Positions 1-9,416 are shown, counted from the first letter of the stretch. The stretch is 32,659 bases of DNA from an uncultured bacterium (GCA_903954065.1 CAJBME010000269.1:1-32659), one strand, 5' to 3'. Notes: generated by a model not told the origin, from the letters alone. Numbers and translations are program-made.

Positions 1-880
1 CGGCCTGCACCATCGCGATCGGGTCTTCGGCTTGGAAGATATTCCGTCCCATGTCCACACCTGAGGCGCCTTGTTCCAGCGCATTATACGACATTTTGAG
101 GGCGTCGAGTTCCGGCAATTTTTTACCGCCAGCGATGACGATAGGCACCGGGCAGCAGCTGGTCACGGTATCAAATTCCGTCTCCGTGTAGTAACATTTC
201 ACGAGGTGGCATCCCAATTCCGCCATGATGCGGGTGGCGAGGCGGAAGTATTGGGCGGTCCGGGCCATGCTGCGACCGACGGCGGTCACGCCCATCACGG
301 CGATGCCGTAGCGATTGGCCTGATCGATCAGATCGGTCAAGTTTTTCAACGTCTGGCGTTCGTACTGACCGCCGATGAAGACTTGGACGGCGAGGACGCT
401 GGCGTTGAGGCGCAGGGCTTCCTCGATGCTGCAGGCGAGGCTTTCATTGGAAAGCGGCTCGTAACCGGGGCGTCCGAGTTTCAGGGTGCGGCCGTCGCTG
501 AGCGTCCCTTCCCATTCTTCCATCGGACTGATCATGCTCGTCCCGCCGGAGGCGCGCAGCGCGATCGCTTTTTGCGTGCTGGCAGGCACCACGGAACGTT
601 GAATGCCACGGGTGAGCATGAGACAGTCAACATACGGCTCGAGAGGAAGGATCGTTTGGTCCACGCGCTCGAGGCCTGTCGTTGGCCCCTGGAAATATCC
701 ATGATCGAAAGCCAGCATCAACGTGCGGCCGTCCTTCGGGTTAAAAACGCGACTGAGGCGGTTTTTCAGACCCCAATCGTACTGGTGCGATCCTTTGAGA
801 AAAAACCCGGGGGTCTCTTGAGGGACACTGGTGAAAAATTCTTTGGTTTTTTCGGAGGATTTGCAGTCGAGGTCAGCCAT
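1..880 (-). CDS. lsrF: LsrF-like 3-hydroxy-2,4-pentadione-5-phosphate thiolase (class I aldolase fold), partial at the left edge
   Basis: Reading the minus strand from an ATG at 880 gives 293 codons with no stop before the window ends, so the C-terminus is missing. The translation follows E. coli LsrF from the first residue: MADLD, then RLSRVFNPKDGRT, LAFDHGYFQGPTTGLER (57-72), PVPIVIAGGKKLPE and GASGVDMGRNIFQAEDP. LsrF transfers an acetyl group from the phosphorylated AI-2 breakdown product to CoA in the cytoplasm. The Schiff-base lysine is K228 in LVKCYY. Compared with my recollection of E. coli LsrF there is an insertion of about 23 residues (near 117-143). No other lsr gene is visible; the left neighbour is outside the window. 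A general DhnA-type fructose-bisphosphate aldolase role is the main alternative. No Shine-Dalgarno is seen before the ATG. Confidence 0.88.
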   Translation of the reverse strand, partial: MADLDCKSSEKTKEFFTSVPQETPGFFLKGSHQYDWGLKNRLSRVFNPKDGRTLMLAFDHGYFQGPTTGLERVDQTILPLEPYVDCLMLTRGIQRSVVPASTQKAIALRASGGTSMISPMEEWEGTLSDGRTLKLGRPGYEPLSNESLACSIEEALRLNASVLAVQVFIGGQYERQTLKNLTDLIDQANRYGIAVMGVTAVGRSMARTAQYFRLATRIMAELGCHLVKCYYTETEFDTVTSCCPVPIVIAGGKKLPELDALKMSYNALEQGASGVDMGRNIFQAEDPIAMVQA

Positions 881-1261
881 GATGATGATGCGGTTGCGGT
901 TGGAATGATGATGGAAAAATAACCCCTTCCAGCCGCCAGAACGACGGCCCGATCGGGTCTGCTGTCTTGTGGCCTGTCGCAGCCCCGGACGCAACCCGAA
1001 AGTAGCGCGACCTGACCAGATCCGCGGCATTGCTCACGTCTGAATAGCACCCTGACACGCGCGCCACGCCCCTCGAGCCGCGGATACCAAACAACCACGC
1101 ACGCGGCCAAGCCGCCGCTGTAGCCGAGTACGCCGGCCCCGGTTTCCACACTTGGCCCGGGAGCGCTGACGTCCTCGTCGGCGAGTACGAAACCGGTGAT
1201 TCGCATCCCAAAAAAATCGTTCAGAGAGGCGACGTGAACCAAGCATGAGCTACGAAATGGC
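881..1261. other. Intergenic region between the sulfatase and lsrF, no gene recognised
   Basis: These 381 bases separate two minus-strand genes. The open frames here overlap the lsrF start or have low-complexity Arg/Gly-rich translations with no recognisable domain. I see no convincing terminator or promoter. It presumably holds the lsrF promoter. Confidence 0.4.
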
Positions 1262-3769
1262 TTAAAGCGCCGATGTATTCAAAATCCGAATATAAGAAAC
1301 GCTGCCGGCGCAGGTCTCAACGGAATTGGTGACGACGTCATCGACAAAGAACGTGAGGACTCCGTCACTGGGCGGGACGGCGCGACTGGCGACATCGTTC
1401 AGAGACCATTGTTGTACGCCATTGATGGACAGGCCAACCGTCTTGGACTTTTTGTTCCGAGCGAGGCGCACGACGGTGGGTGTATTGAGTGGCAACAGCG
1501 CCGTACTGAAGATCCGGCCGTCGGGAAACGTCCACAACCGGCCGTCGTCGGCGCGATACAAGCCAAAGTCCTGGGCTAGGTTCGAGAAGTCGATCAATTT
1601 ACAAAACGGGAACTGGGTACTATTGATAGTGACTTCGAATTCGATCGAATATTCGCTGAGGTCCAGACCGGAGAGTGGGACGCGCAGTCCCTGAGCCGGA
1701 CCGAAGACGTAACTCCCATTGGTGACGGTCCCGCCTAGCGACTCGGCGGCCACGCCACTACCGGCCGCGTCTTCGAGACCATTGGCAAAATTATACTCGC
1801 GGACGGGGACCGGACTATCCGGCACGGCCGCGCTCCACGAAAGCCGGTAGTACCCTCCACTGGACACCATGGCCTGGGTCAGGACCATCGGTCCGTTATT
1901 TCCGCGCACAGGGTCGCCCACGTTCGTCCAAGCCGCTTTCAGATCCGCGGCATACTGAAGCTGATACTGAGTGGTGATTCGAGAAATCCATGTGATCTGC
2001 AAATCCGTGTGATCGACTCCCGCGGTATCTTTCCAGATCAAGCGTTCAACCTGCAGGTTTTCCGGAGGCACCGCCGATTGCACCGGCCGCGGCACTAACT
2101 TCACTTTGACCGTCTCAACGAGGGTCGATTCCATGGCCGTGCGTTTGGCCCGCAACGCCGGCGTAATCAAAGCGGCTTGACCAGCGGCGACCCGCGCGTC
2201 CTCGGCCCAACTGGACAAGTTGATCAGCTGAACTGGCTGACCCGTAAGAGGATCGAAATCCGTACCGCCCTGCAAACGGGTCCGCAGATCATAGAACTCA
2301 CTCTGCGGAGCCTCCACGCCGTCGCCATCAAAGTAGTAGGCATAGACAAAGTCCTTCTCACGAATGGCCTGAATGCGATTAGGAGGATTCACAATGCCCT
2401 GCGGATTTCCGCTGGCATTCTGACCGGCCCAAATGTCGTCATACGTAAACAGAATGCGCTCCTGCACCGGTGGACCGGCCGGATTCCTGATCAAGGCGCT
2501 ATAATCCGTGCCCATCATACCATACGCCTTCGTGTCAATGCCGAGCACTGAACACAGCGTGGGCAGGAAATCGACGTGCGATACGAGTTCTTCGCAGACT
2601 TTGCCGGTTGGGAACTCGATGGGATTAGACCAGACCAGCGGCACGCGCAGCGCCTCTTCGTAGACGGTAAATGATTTTTGACGCAGTCCGCCGTGCGCCA
2701 TGCCATGCTCGCCATGATCGGTGGTCCGGACAATCCATGTGTGTTCTAACAAGTAACGGCCCGCCGCCGAACCCTCGAGGAAATCAAGGATTTTAGCGTA
2801 CTGGCTATCGACTAACTTCAGCAGGTTACCGTAGAAATTAAGGTAATTATTTTTCTTTTCCGGGGTTTCGAGTGTCCCCAAACCAGCAGATTTGACGAGA
2901 AACTGCAGATGTGCCGTCGGCTTGAAGTTTTTGGCTAAGTCTTCGGTCACGGTGGGGGGCAGTCCAATCGGCGGGGTGGTTGGAGCCAGCCAGTCGGCGA
3001 CGCCGCCGTAATTATTGGTGTATCCACCGGCTTCCAGCGAGTTCGGGTAACCCAGCACATCGTGAGGATTGACCAGCGCCATCACCAGACAGAACGGCTT
3101 TCCCCCAGGAGCGTTGACTTTTTCCTCCAAATAGGCAAGCGCATCGCCGACAAAACGCGTGTCATGGTCGGCAAACCCACCACCATAATCACTCAAGGCC
3201 GTGTTGCGCCCAGCATCCGGCGGACTCCACCGCTTGAATTCATAGCGCTCGATATCATCCCATACATGCACGCCGTCGACGCGGTCGATCCCCTTGCTCA
3301 GGTGATACTTTCCAATAAATGCCACTTCATATCCCGCATTCGTCATTACCGCCCCCAAATGCGGCAGGGTCGGGTTGAGCTGCAACTCAGCTTCTGACTG
3401 GACAAACCCCTCGGTCAGCGTGTCAAATCCCAAGTGCTGCGCTGGATACAGCCCAGTGAACAGAGTGTTGCGCGCCGGAGTGCACATAGCCGTATTCGTA
3501 TACGCCCGCTCAAAACTCACGCCCTTCGACCTCAGCCGGGTCAAACACGGGAGATTGGCCTCCGCCCAGCCTTCCGGAAACCACTGCAATGCCTGCTCCT
3601 GATCCGTGATAAAGATGATCACATTGCGGTTGACCGGGGGCGATTCGGCCCGGACCGGCCCAAGATGAACCACCCCCTGCGCCGCCATCAAAGCCCCGAC
3701 CCCTCCGGTCACTTTCAGAAAATCTCGGCGCAAAAAGGCGGAATGGTCAGAGGTATCGTGGGTGGTCAT
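1262..3769 (-). CDS. Tat-exported type I sulfatase with C-terminal fibronectin-like and LamG-like domains
   Basis: An 835-aa protein that hydrolyses a sulfate ester, probably of a polysaccharide or glycan, outside the cytoplasm. The N-terminus has a Tat signal (RRDFLK at 14-19, hydrophobic stretch to about 33). The sulfatase core begins near 47. Cys96 in CTPAR (96-100) is the C-x-P-x-R site that becomes formylglycine. Metal and active-site candidates are D56, K154 (GKYH), H236 (NPHD) and D351-H352 (TDHGEHG). After the core, about residues 590-655 form a small W/Y-rich module (TWISR...YQLQYAAD...YRL) also found in the protein at 11615-12676. Residues about 670-835 look like a LamG/concanavalin-type binding domain. 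It is alone in its transcription unit. Substrate cannot be told. A choline-sulfatase or phosphonate-monoester relative is possible. Confidence 0.88.
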   Translation of the reverse strand: MTTHDTSDHSAFLRRDFLKVTGGVGALMAAQGVVHLGPVRAESPPVNRNVIIFITDQEQALQWFPEGWAEANLPCLTRLRSKGVSFERAYTNTAMCTPARNTLFTGLYPAQHLGFDTLTEGFVQSEAELQLNPTLPHLGAVMTNAGYEVAFIGKYHLSKGIDRVDGVHVWDDIERYEFKRWSPPDAGRNTALSDYGGGFADHDTRFVGDALAYLEEKVNAPGGKPFCLVMALVNPHDVLGYPNSLEAGGYTNNYGGVADWLAPTTPPIGLPPTVTEDLAKNFKPTAHLQFLVKSAGLGTLETPEKKNNYLNFYGNLLKLVDSQYAKILDFLEGSAAGRYLLEHTWIVRTTDHGEHGMAHGGLRQKSFTVYEEALRVPLVWSNPIEFPTGKVCEELVSHVDFLPTLCSVLGIDTKAYGMMGTDYSALIRNPAGPPVQERILFTYDDIWAGQNASGNPQGIVNPPNRIQAIREKDFVYAYYFDGDGVEAPQSEFYDLRTRLQGGTDFDPLTGQPVQLINLSSWAEDARVAAGQAALITPALRAKRTAMESTLVETVKVKLVPRPVQSAVPPENLQVERLIWKDTAGVDHTDLQITWISRITTQYQLQYAADLKAAWTNVGDPVRGNNGPMVLTQAMVSSGGYYRLSWSAAVPDSPVPVREYNFANGLEDAAGSGVAAESLGGTVTNGSYVFGPAQGLRVPLSGLDLSEYSIEFEVTINSTQFPFCKLIDFSNLAQDFGLYRADDGRLWTFPDGRIFSTALLPLNTPTVVRLARNKKSKTVGLSINGVQQWSLNDVASRAVPPSDGVLTFFVDDVVTNSVETCAGSVSYIRILNTSAL

Positions 3770-3778
3770 AAGTTCGAT

Positions 3779-3784
3779 ATTCTA
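3779..3784 (-). promoter_or_regulatory. Candidate -10 box immediately upstream of the sulfatase
   Basis: On the minus strand a TAGAAT hexamer lies 9 bases before the sulfatase ATG in a locally AT-rich stretch (3770-3832). Its -35 partner is weak. If used, the transcript would start almost at the start codon, i.e. be leaderless. No ribosome binding site is visible. Confidence 0.35.
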
Positions 3785-3942
3785 GTTATACGATAGATTT
3801 CATTAAGTTTTGTTCAATTTTTTTAAAACCACCAACCTTCCGCCAGGCCGCGACCGCCCTCCAGGACCCCAGAGCCAGATCCGCCGGGCCGCCGCCGCCC
3901 GTTCCTGCTTGCCTCGGTCGATTTTACCCGCCAGCTTTTGGT

Positions 3943-4884
3943 ATGGTGTTTCGTTGTTGTGCGCGACCGGACCGGGAAAATCGACCGGACTCCCTTCGTC
4001 CTTGGTTTCTGGCGTCCCGTCCCAAGACGCTGCCCGCGGCCATCGTTCCGGTCTGGGCGGGGTCGATGCTGGCTTGGAACCTGACCGGGACATGGTCGCC
4101 CGTGTTGACACTGTGCGCCTTACTCAGCGCCATACTCATCCAAGTGGCCACCAACTTTTTTAATGATGCACTCGATTTCAAGAAAGGGGCTGATACGACA
4201 GCGCGTTTAGGGCCGGTCCGGGTGACGGCCAGCGGTTTGCTCACGCCGCGCCGGGTGGTCATCATGGGCGTCGTCATGCTGGCGCTGGCCTGCGCGATCG
4301 CCCTTCCGCTCATTCAGGCCCGGGGCTGGCCGATGCTCGCCATCGGCCTACCATCGCTTTATTTTGCGTGGGGCTACACGGGTGGCCCGGTTCCGCTCGC
4401 CTACCGCGGATTAGGCGAGCTCTTTGTGCTGCTCTTTTTCGGGCTAGTGGCGGTGGCTGGAACCGTTTTTGTGAACACAGGTCAGTGGTTCTGGCCTGAG
4501 TCCTTGCTGCTCGGTTTTCAGGTCGGGTGTTTATCGACGGTCTTAATTGCCATCAACAACTTACGCGATCGCGATGAGGATGCCGGCACCGGCAAGCGCA
4601 CGCTGGCGGTGCGCTTTGGGGTCACCTGGGCCAAACGCGAGATCATGTGGCTGTGTTATGCTCCATGGATCATCGGCGCACTCTGCTGGAACTACCTCGG
4701 TTCCAACGTCACTTATTGGATCGCCCCCGGCGTGATTTTTGCCCTACTCGCAGTCGTCAGCCCGGTCCTGCGCACCCCTCCATCAGCGCGCTACAATCGC
4801 ATTCTGGCCTTCGCCGGAGCCCAGTTGATTTTATTCGCACTCCTCTTCACCTTCGGTTCGCTCGCGGATCGCTACTGGAAATAA
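3943..4884 (+). CDS. menA: 1,4-dihydroxy-2-naphthoate polyprenyltransferase MenA
   Basis: A 313-aa UbiA-superfamily membrane enzyme that prenylates and decarboxylates 1,4-dihydroxy-2-naphthoate to demethylmenaquinone. The first Asp-rich motif is NFFNDALDFKKGAD (71-84). The second is NNLRDRDEDAGTGKRTLA (205-222), the version typical of MenA rather than UbiA. SRPKTLPAAIVPVWAG near the N-terminus is also MenA-like. About eight hydrophobic segments alternate through the sequence. The first 20 residues are poorly hydrophobic and basic, so the true start may be slightly downstream. It leads a same-strand cluster with menC and menE. It is divergent from the sulfatase. Confidence 0.93.
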   Translation: MVFRCCARPDRENRPDSLRPWFLASRPKTLPAAIVPVWAGSMLAWNLTGTWSPVLTLCALLSAILIQVATNFFNDALDFKKGADTTARLGPVRVTASGLLTPRRVVIMGVVMLALACAIALPLIQARGWPMLAIGLPSLYFAWGYTGGPVPLAYRGLGELFVLLFFGLVAVAGTVFVNTGQWFWPESLLLGFQVGCLSTVLIAINNLRDRDEDAGTGKRTLAVRFGVTWAKREIMWLCYAPWIIGALCWNYLGSNVTYWIAPGVIFALLAVVSPVLRTPPSARYNRILAFAGAQLILFALLFTFGSLADRYWK

Positions 4885-4943
4885 CCTCCGCTTCCACTCT
4901 CCAGCTCCATCCCCCGCCCCGAGCCCCGACCCCCACTTTGCCC

Positions 4944-5834
4944 ATGCTGCACCTTCACGAACCGATCTTCATCCATCGTTACACGCTGCGCTCCAAACAC
5001 CCACTGAATGCCGTCACCCCGCGCCGGGAATACGAAGGCGCTCTCGTCAAAATCGGCCAAGGCCACGGCTGCCTCCACCCATGGCCCGAACTCGGCGACC
5101 TGCCGCTCGACCGCCAACTCTCCATTCTCGCCAAAGGCGGTTTTACCGGCATGATCGAACGCCTGCGCATCTGCTGTAAATTGGATGCCGCCGCGCGTAG
5201 CCTCGGACGAAGCGAGTTCGTCGACTTCACCATCCCCCCGAGTCACCGCTACGGCGAAAACGACCCCGGCGTCGTCAAAGTCAAATGCGGACCGAACGTG
5301 GCCGCGGAAGCCGCCCGCCTGAAAAACTTCGCCGCTTCCCAGCTGCGCCTCGACTTTAACGCCTGTCTCACGCCAGAAAGTTTTCGCGAATTCCTGCGGC
5401 AGCTCGATGACGCCACCGCCGCTCGCATTGATTTTGTCGAAGACCCGTTCGATGCGCCTTTTTATATCTGGGAAAAAGCGCAGCGCGCGGCCCCATTCGC
5501 TCTGGCCAGCGACCGGGTGCCAGTGCCAGCCCAAGTCGAAATCATCAAACCCGCCCTGCACACCATGCAGAAACGACGGCATCGGACCGTCATCACCAGC
5601 TCGATGGACCATCCCATCGGCCAACTCTTTGCCGCCCGCGAAGCCGCCGCTTATTACAACGCCCATCCAGCCGCGACCGAAATATGCGGACTTGCGTCCC
5701 ACGTGCTGTATGAACCGGATCCATTCATCGAACGCATGCACTGCGATGCTGAAAACCGGCTGGTTTTTCCAGGCGGTACCGGGTTTGGATTTGATGACCT
5801 GCTCGAGACTCTACCGTGGCAGCGCCTGTTTTAG
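4944..5834 (+). CDS. menC: o-succinylbenzoate synthase MenC
   Basis: A 296-aa enolase-superfamily enzyme that dehydrates SHCHC to o-succinylbenzoate in menaquinone synthesis. The full catalytic set is visible: K112-V-K114 on the second strand, metal ligands D137 (RLDFN), E166 (FVEDP) and D190 (ASD), and the C-terminal lysine K202 (IIKPA). The frame is open further upstream into menA, but ATG 4944 is chosen because the translation from there matches the family start and lies 59 bases after the menA stop. No Shine-Dalgarno is seen. The 3' end overlaps the menE start by 19 bases, which points to coupled translation. Confidence 0.9.
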   Translation: MLHLHEPIFIHRYTLRSKHPLNAVTPRREYEGALVKIGQGHGCLHPWPELGDLPLDRQLSILAKGGFTGMIERLRICCKLDAAARSLGRSEFVDFTIPPSHRYGENDPGVVKVKCGPNVAAEAARLKNFAASQLRLDFNACLTPESFREFLRQLDDATAARIDFVEDPFDAPFYIWEKAQRAAPFALASDRVPVPAQVEIIKPALHTMQKRRHRTVITSSMDHPIGQLFAAREAAAYYNAHPAATEICGLASHVLYEPDPFIERMHCDAENRLVFPGGTGFGFDDLLETLPWQRLF

Positions 5835-7006
5835 ACCCCGGCCAGAGCCGCTTCTGGGAAAGCCGGGAATCGGTCGTGCTGTACAACCCACGCGATGCGA
5901 CCACCACCTCGGCGGCCGCTGCCCTGCGGTCGGCTCTCGACTTGGCTCCAGTCGCCAACGGCGCCGACGGCGGCGAGACGGATGAGGGACTGATTTATTT
6001 TTTCACCTCCGGCAGTTCAGGGCACCCCACCTGTGCGGGGTTTACGCGAGCGGCTCTGACTCTTTCCGCCCGCGCGGTGAACGCGTTTTTAGGTGTGACG
6101 GCGGATGACACGTGGCTACGGGTTCTACCGCGGTTTCATGTCGGCGGATTCGGGGTCGAGGCGAGAGCATGGGCGGCTAGCGCGCGGCTTGTGACCATGG
6201 ACGGCCGCTGGGATCCGAGGGATTTCTACCGACTGTGCGCTGATCAGGCTGTGACCCGGGTCTCTCTGGTCCCCACGCAGGTGTTCGATCTGGTCCACGC
6301 CGCACTGACCTGCCCGCCCTCGATGCGCAGCGTCCTCGTCGGTGGCGGCTCGTTGCGGCCGTCCCTGCAAGCAGCCGCCACGGCCCTCGGATGGCCGGTG
6401 CGCGCCAGTTACGGCCTGACCGAAGCCGCCTCTACCGTCGCCATTCAAGCCGCAGACGAACCCGACGGATCTCGCCTCACCCTACTCTCACACTGGACCG
6501 CGCAGACGGATGCCCAAGGACGGCTCGTCCTCCACGGCCCCGCCCTCCCGACCCGCCTCGGCACCATCAGCTCACTCACTGAGCAGCCGCTCTGGCACCC
6601 GGTTTCCGCACTGCACACGTCCGATCGTGCCCACCTCGACGAGAGAACTCTCACTTTCCTCGGACGCGCCGACCGCATCGTGAAACGACTCGGCGAATTG
6701 ATCGACCTCTCGCTGCTTGATGACCAGCTCGCCGATGCCGCCCTCGCCACCGGCCTGACCGGCCGGGTCCGCCTCCGGTGCGAAGAAGATCCGCGCGATC
6801 AACACCGACTTGTGCTCGAATGCCTGCAGCAGGCCGAAGGCGAGGCCGTGGCCAGTCACTTTAACACCACCCAGCCAGCCTTCGCCCGGATCACCGCGGT
6901 CCGCGTCGTTCGCGATCTCCAGCTATCGCCACTGGGTAAACCACTGCCAGCCGCACCGTTGTCGCGACCAGTCGCGGGTTTGCACGATACCAGCCCGGAG
7001 CTATGA
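5816..7006 (+). CDS. menE: o-succinylbenzoate-CoA ligase MenE (short form)
   Basis: A 396-aa ANL-family adenylate-forming enzyme that activates o-succinylbenzoate with CoA. The start is GTG 5816, inside the menC end. Motifs in order: phosphate-binding loop FFTSGSSGHPT (62-72), YGLTE (199-203), a GRADRIVKRLGE hinge region and a C-terminal LSPLGK with the expected catalytic lysine. It is shorter than usual MenE proteins (roughly 450-490 aa) because the N-terminal subdomain is reduced. The P-loop ends in Pro-Thr instead of Pro-Lys. The position right after menC makes MenE by far the likeliest identity, although another acyl-CoA ligase cannot be excluded from sequence alone. Confidence 0.85.
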   Translation: MAAPVLDPGQSRFWESRESVVLYNPRDATTTSAAAALRSALDLAPVANGADGGETDEGLIYFFTSGSSGHPTCAGFTRAALTLSARAVNAFLGVTADDTWLRVLPRFHVGGFGVEARAWAASARLVTMDGRWDPRDFYRLCADQAVTRVSLVPTQVFDLVHAALTCPPSMRSVLVGGGSLRPSLQAAATALGWPVRASYGLTEAASTVAIQAADEPDGSRLTLLSHWTAQTDAQGRLVLHGPALPTRLGTISSLTEQPLWHPVSALHTSDRAHLDERTLTFLGRADRIVKRLGELIDLSLLDDQLADAALATGLTGRVRLRCEEDPRDQHRLVLECLQQAEGEAVASHFNTTQPAFARITAVRVVRDLQLSPLGKPLPAAPLSRPVAGLHDTSPEL

Positions 7007-7013
7007 TGTTGTT

Positions 7014-9398
7014 GTGAGTGATCCGCCCTCCACGCCTTTTTTCAGCGACTGTACATCCTGCGGCCACCGGCTCGATGTTTCAGGGGCGGAGCCATTTAGC
7101 CGAATGGCCTGTCCAAAATGCGGCATGGCTTGGCGCGTGCGCACGCAATTCGATCATTTTACGATTTTGCGCGAGGTAGGCGTTGGCGGCATGAGCCGCG
7201 TTTTTGAAGCGGAGGACGTCTCGCTGGGCCGGCGGGTCGCTTTAAAAATCCTCAATCGTGAATGCTCGCAGGAAGCGACCCGGCTCGCTCAATTTGAACG
7301 CGAGGCTCGACTGACCGCCAGTTTCAGCCACCCTCACATCGTCAAGGTGTATTCTGTGGGCAGGGATCAGGGCCATTTTTACATTGCCATGGAATTAGTG
7401 CCCGGCGGCAGCCTCGACGATCGCATCCGCGAATCCAAGGCTCAGCCGGAAGCAGACATGCTGCAACTCGCTGCCGAAATCGTTCAGGGTCTTCGTGTTG
7501 CTCAACGCGCCGGCCTCATTCACCGCGACATCAAACCCGGCAATATTCTCTTTGCCAGCGACGGAACCGCCAAAATCGTGGATTTCGGCTTGGCTTTGAT
7601 TCAGGGCGACTTGGACGATTCCGAGGAACTCTGGGCCACCCCGTTTTATGTGCCACCGGAAAAACTCAATGGCGATCCGGACACGTACCGCGGCGACATG
7701 TACTCGCTGGGCGCCGCGCTTTTCCACGCCCTCGCAGGCAAACCACCGTACGCCAAAGATACCAACAGCATCGAAGAACTGAAACGCATCAAGGGGTTTC
7801 CCGTTCACCTCCGACCGGCCGCCCCCAACTTGTCGGATGAAACCTGCGCCATCATCGACCGGCTGCTCTCCCGCAAACCGGAACATCGGTACCGCAGCTA
7901 CGATGAGCTGCTGGAACACTTTGAATTCGCGAGCCATTCGCTGCGCACACGGGCCGCCGCAGCCAACCAGCCCAGATGGCGCCGACTGACTGCTTCTCAT
8001 GGTGGACTGGCTCTAGCCATGGCCGCCGGACTGGTGGCCGCCATCGCTCTCATCCTCGCTTCGCGCCCGCCCGTCCCCGGACCAGACGCCGGTACAGCCG
8101 TGTCTGTCGACCGCAGCACCGGCCATCCCACCGAGTCCGCCACCGCCCGCTACCTCCAAGCCCGCGAAAACCTGAGCGTCGGCCTCGTGCCGCGGGCGCG
8201 CACAGTCTTCGAAGCCCTCGCTCAATCCCCCACCACCCGCCAACCGACCCTCAACTGGGCCCTCGTCCATACCGGGCTTTGTGCCTTGCTCATGAACGAA
8301 GCCGAGCCCGCACGCCGCGCTTTCATCAAACTGGCCGATGTCACCCTCACTTCCGAGCCACTCGGAGATGCGGAACTCACCCAGTTTTTCGCCGACCTGG
8401 GTACCGTCCTAGGACGCGATGGCCGGGTCGCGGAAACCGAAATCAACCAGTTTTCCGGCCCCAGCCTCCGCAGCCTCGGATTGCTCCCGCTCGGCCTGCG
8501 CGCCTGGCTTGATGGCCAGCCCGCCCGCGCCGAATCCTTGCTGCGCCGCTTCTCCAATACGGCACCCCCACCCGGGCAAGAATGGATCGAAGAATACCGC
8601 CGCCTCGCCGCCCCCTACCTCGCTGACTTCGACGCCCTCCGCAAATTGCCCGTCGTCGACGAAGACGCCGACCTCGCCACCCATGAGGCCGCCATCGCCG
8701 CCACCCAGGTCATGCTCGCCGCCATGCAAGTCCCCGGCGGACCGCTGCGCCCGCAAATGGAGGCCCATGCCGATCAACTCCGCCATCGCCTCGCGCGACG
8801 CCAACGCGATCAAGAGGAAATGCTCAGCGCCACCACCACCCAACAAGCCCGCGAAGAAGCCACCACCCTCGAACGCACGCTCGACGAAATCGACCCGCTG
8901 CGGCCAGAATATGCTTTTGCCCGCGGCTTGGAAATCCTCCGACGCCTCAGCCCCAGCACCCCGTCCGCTCAGGAACGAGTCGCCGATCACGTCTTCCTCT
9001 GGCAGTCAGCCGAAGACTTTCTGCGCTTCCTCGCCGAAGACCTGAATACCTACAGCTTCGCCGGCACCTTGGAACGACGCCCTCCACTGCCCCCCGTGGC
9101 CGGCGCCGCCATTACCCGCGCCTCCCGCAATAAATGGCTCGTGCAGGCCGGCACCATCGAGACCACCCTCGACCTCACATCGACCACCCCCGCCTTCGTC
9201 GTCTCGCTGGCCGAAGGGTTTATCGATCGCTGTGTCGACTCCGATGGCTACTACCGCCGCCGCGAAGGGGTCATCGCTTTTGCCAAACTCGCTGGCATGG
9301 ACGAATACGCCCGATTCGCCGGTGAGGTTCTCATGAAAGAATCACCCACCTTCCGCGATCGCTGGGCCCGCCTCACCGCCTACGCCCCACGACCGTAA
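7014..9398 (+). CDS. Zinc-ribbon Ser/Thr protein kinase with transmembrane segment and helical C-terminal domain
   Basis: Start taken as GTG 7014, seven bases after the menE stop, giving 794 aa; a longer in-frame extension would lie inside menE. Residues 13-36 carry two Cys-x2-Cys pairs (C13/C16, C33/C36), a zinc ribbon. The kinase domain follows: glycine-rich loop GVGGMSRV (56-63), K78 in VALK, HRDIKPGN with D172, DFG at 190-192, and a PEK in place of the APE motif. A membrane span lies at about 331-349. The remaining 445 residues are probably outside, helical and TPR-like with Ala/Arg-rich repeats. It phosphorylates unknown targets. It may sense an external signal through the C-terminal part. 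It could be cotranscribed with the men genes. It converges with the next gene with an 18-base gap. Confidence 0.88.
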   Translation: MSDPPSTPFFSDCTSCGHRLDVSGAEPFSRMACPKCGMAWRVRTQFDHFTILREVGVGGMSRVFEAEDVSLGRRVALKILNRECSQEATRLAQFEREARLTASFSHPHIVKVYSVGRDQGHFYIAMELVPGGSLDDRIRESKAQPEADMLQLAAEIVQGLRVAQRAGLIHRDIKPGNILFASDGTAKIVDFGLALIQGDLDDSEELWATPFYVPPEKLNGDPDTYRGDMYSLGAALFHALAGKPPYAKDTNSIEELKRIKGFPVHLRPAAPNLSDETCAIIDRLLSRKPEHRYRSYDELLEHFEFASHSLRTRAAAANQPRWRRLTASHGGLALAMAAGLVAAIALILASRPPVPGPDAGTAVSVDRSTGHPTESATARYLQARENLSVGLVPRARTVFEALAQSPTTRQPTLNWALVHTGLCALLMNEAEPARRAFIKLADVTLTSEPLGDAELTQFFADLGTVLGRDGRVAETEINQFSGPSLRSLGLLPLGLRAWLDGQPARAESLLRRFSNTAPPPGQEWIEEYRRLAAPYLADFDALRKLPVVDEDADLATHEAAIAATQVMLAAMQVPGGPLRPQMEAHADQLRHRLARRQRDQEEMLSATTTQQAREEATTLERTLDEIDPLRPEYAFARGLEILRRLSPSTPSAQERVADHVFLWQSAEDFLRFLAEDLNTYSFAGTLERRPPLPPVAGAAITRASRNKWLVQAGTIETTLDLTSTTPAFVVSLAEGFIDRCVDSDGYYRRREGVIAFAKLAGMDEYARFAGEVLMKESPTFRDRWARLTAYAPRP

Positions 9399-9416
9399 GA
9401 TAAGTCCCTGCGTCCA

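Noticed and set aside
71..922. Plus-strand 283-aa open frame at the left end
   Set aside because: It is antisense to the lsrF coding region, whose minus-strand translation matches LsrF from residue 1; the plus frame has no recognisable domain.
766..1242. 158-aa minus-strand frame across the lsrF start
   Set aside because: It overlaps 115 bases of lsrF out of frame and is Arg/Gly-rich without homology cues.
4647..4943. N-terminal extension of menC into menA
   Set aside because: The extension is out of frame with menA and its translation is not like MenC; the enolase-family start is at 4944.
6810..7013. 68-residue N-terminal extension of the kinase inside menE
   Set aside because: It lies within menE in another frame and precedes the zinc ribbon with low-complexity sequence; GTG 7014 is the better start.
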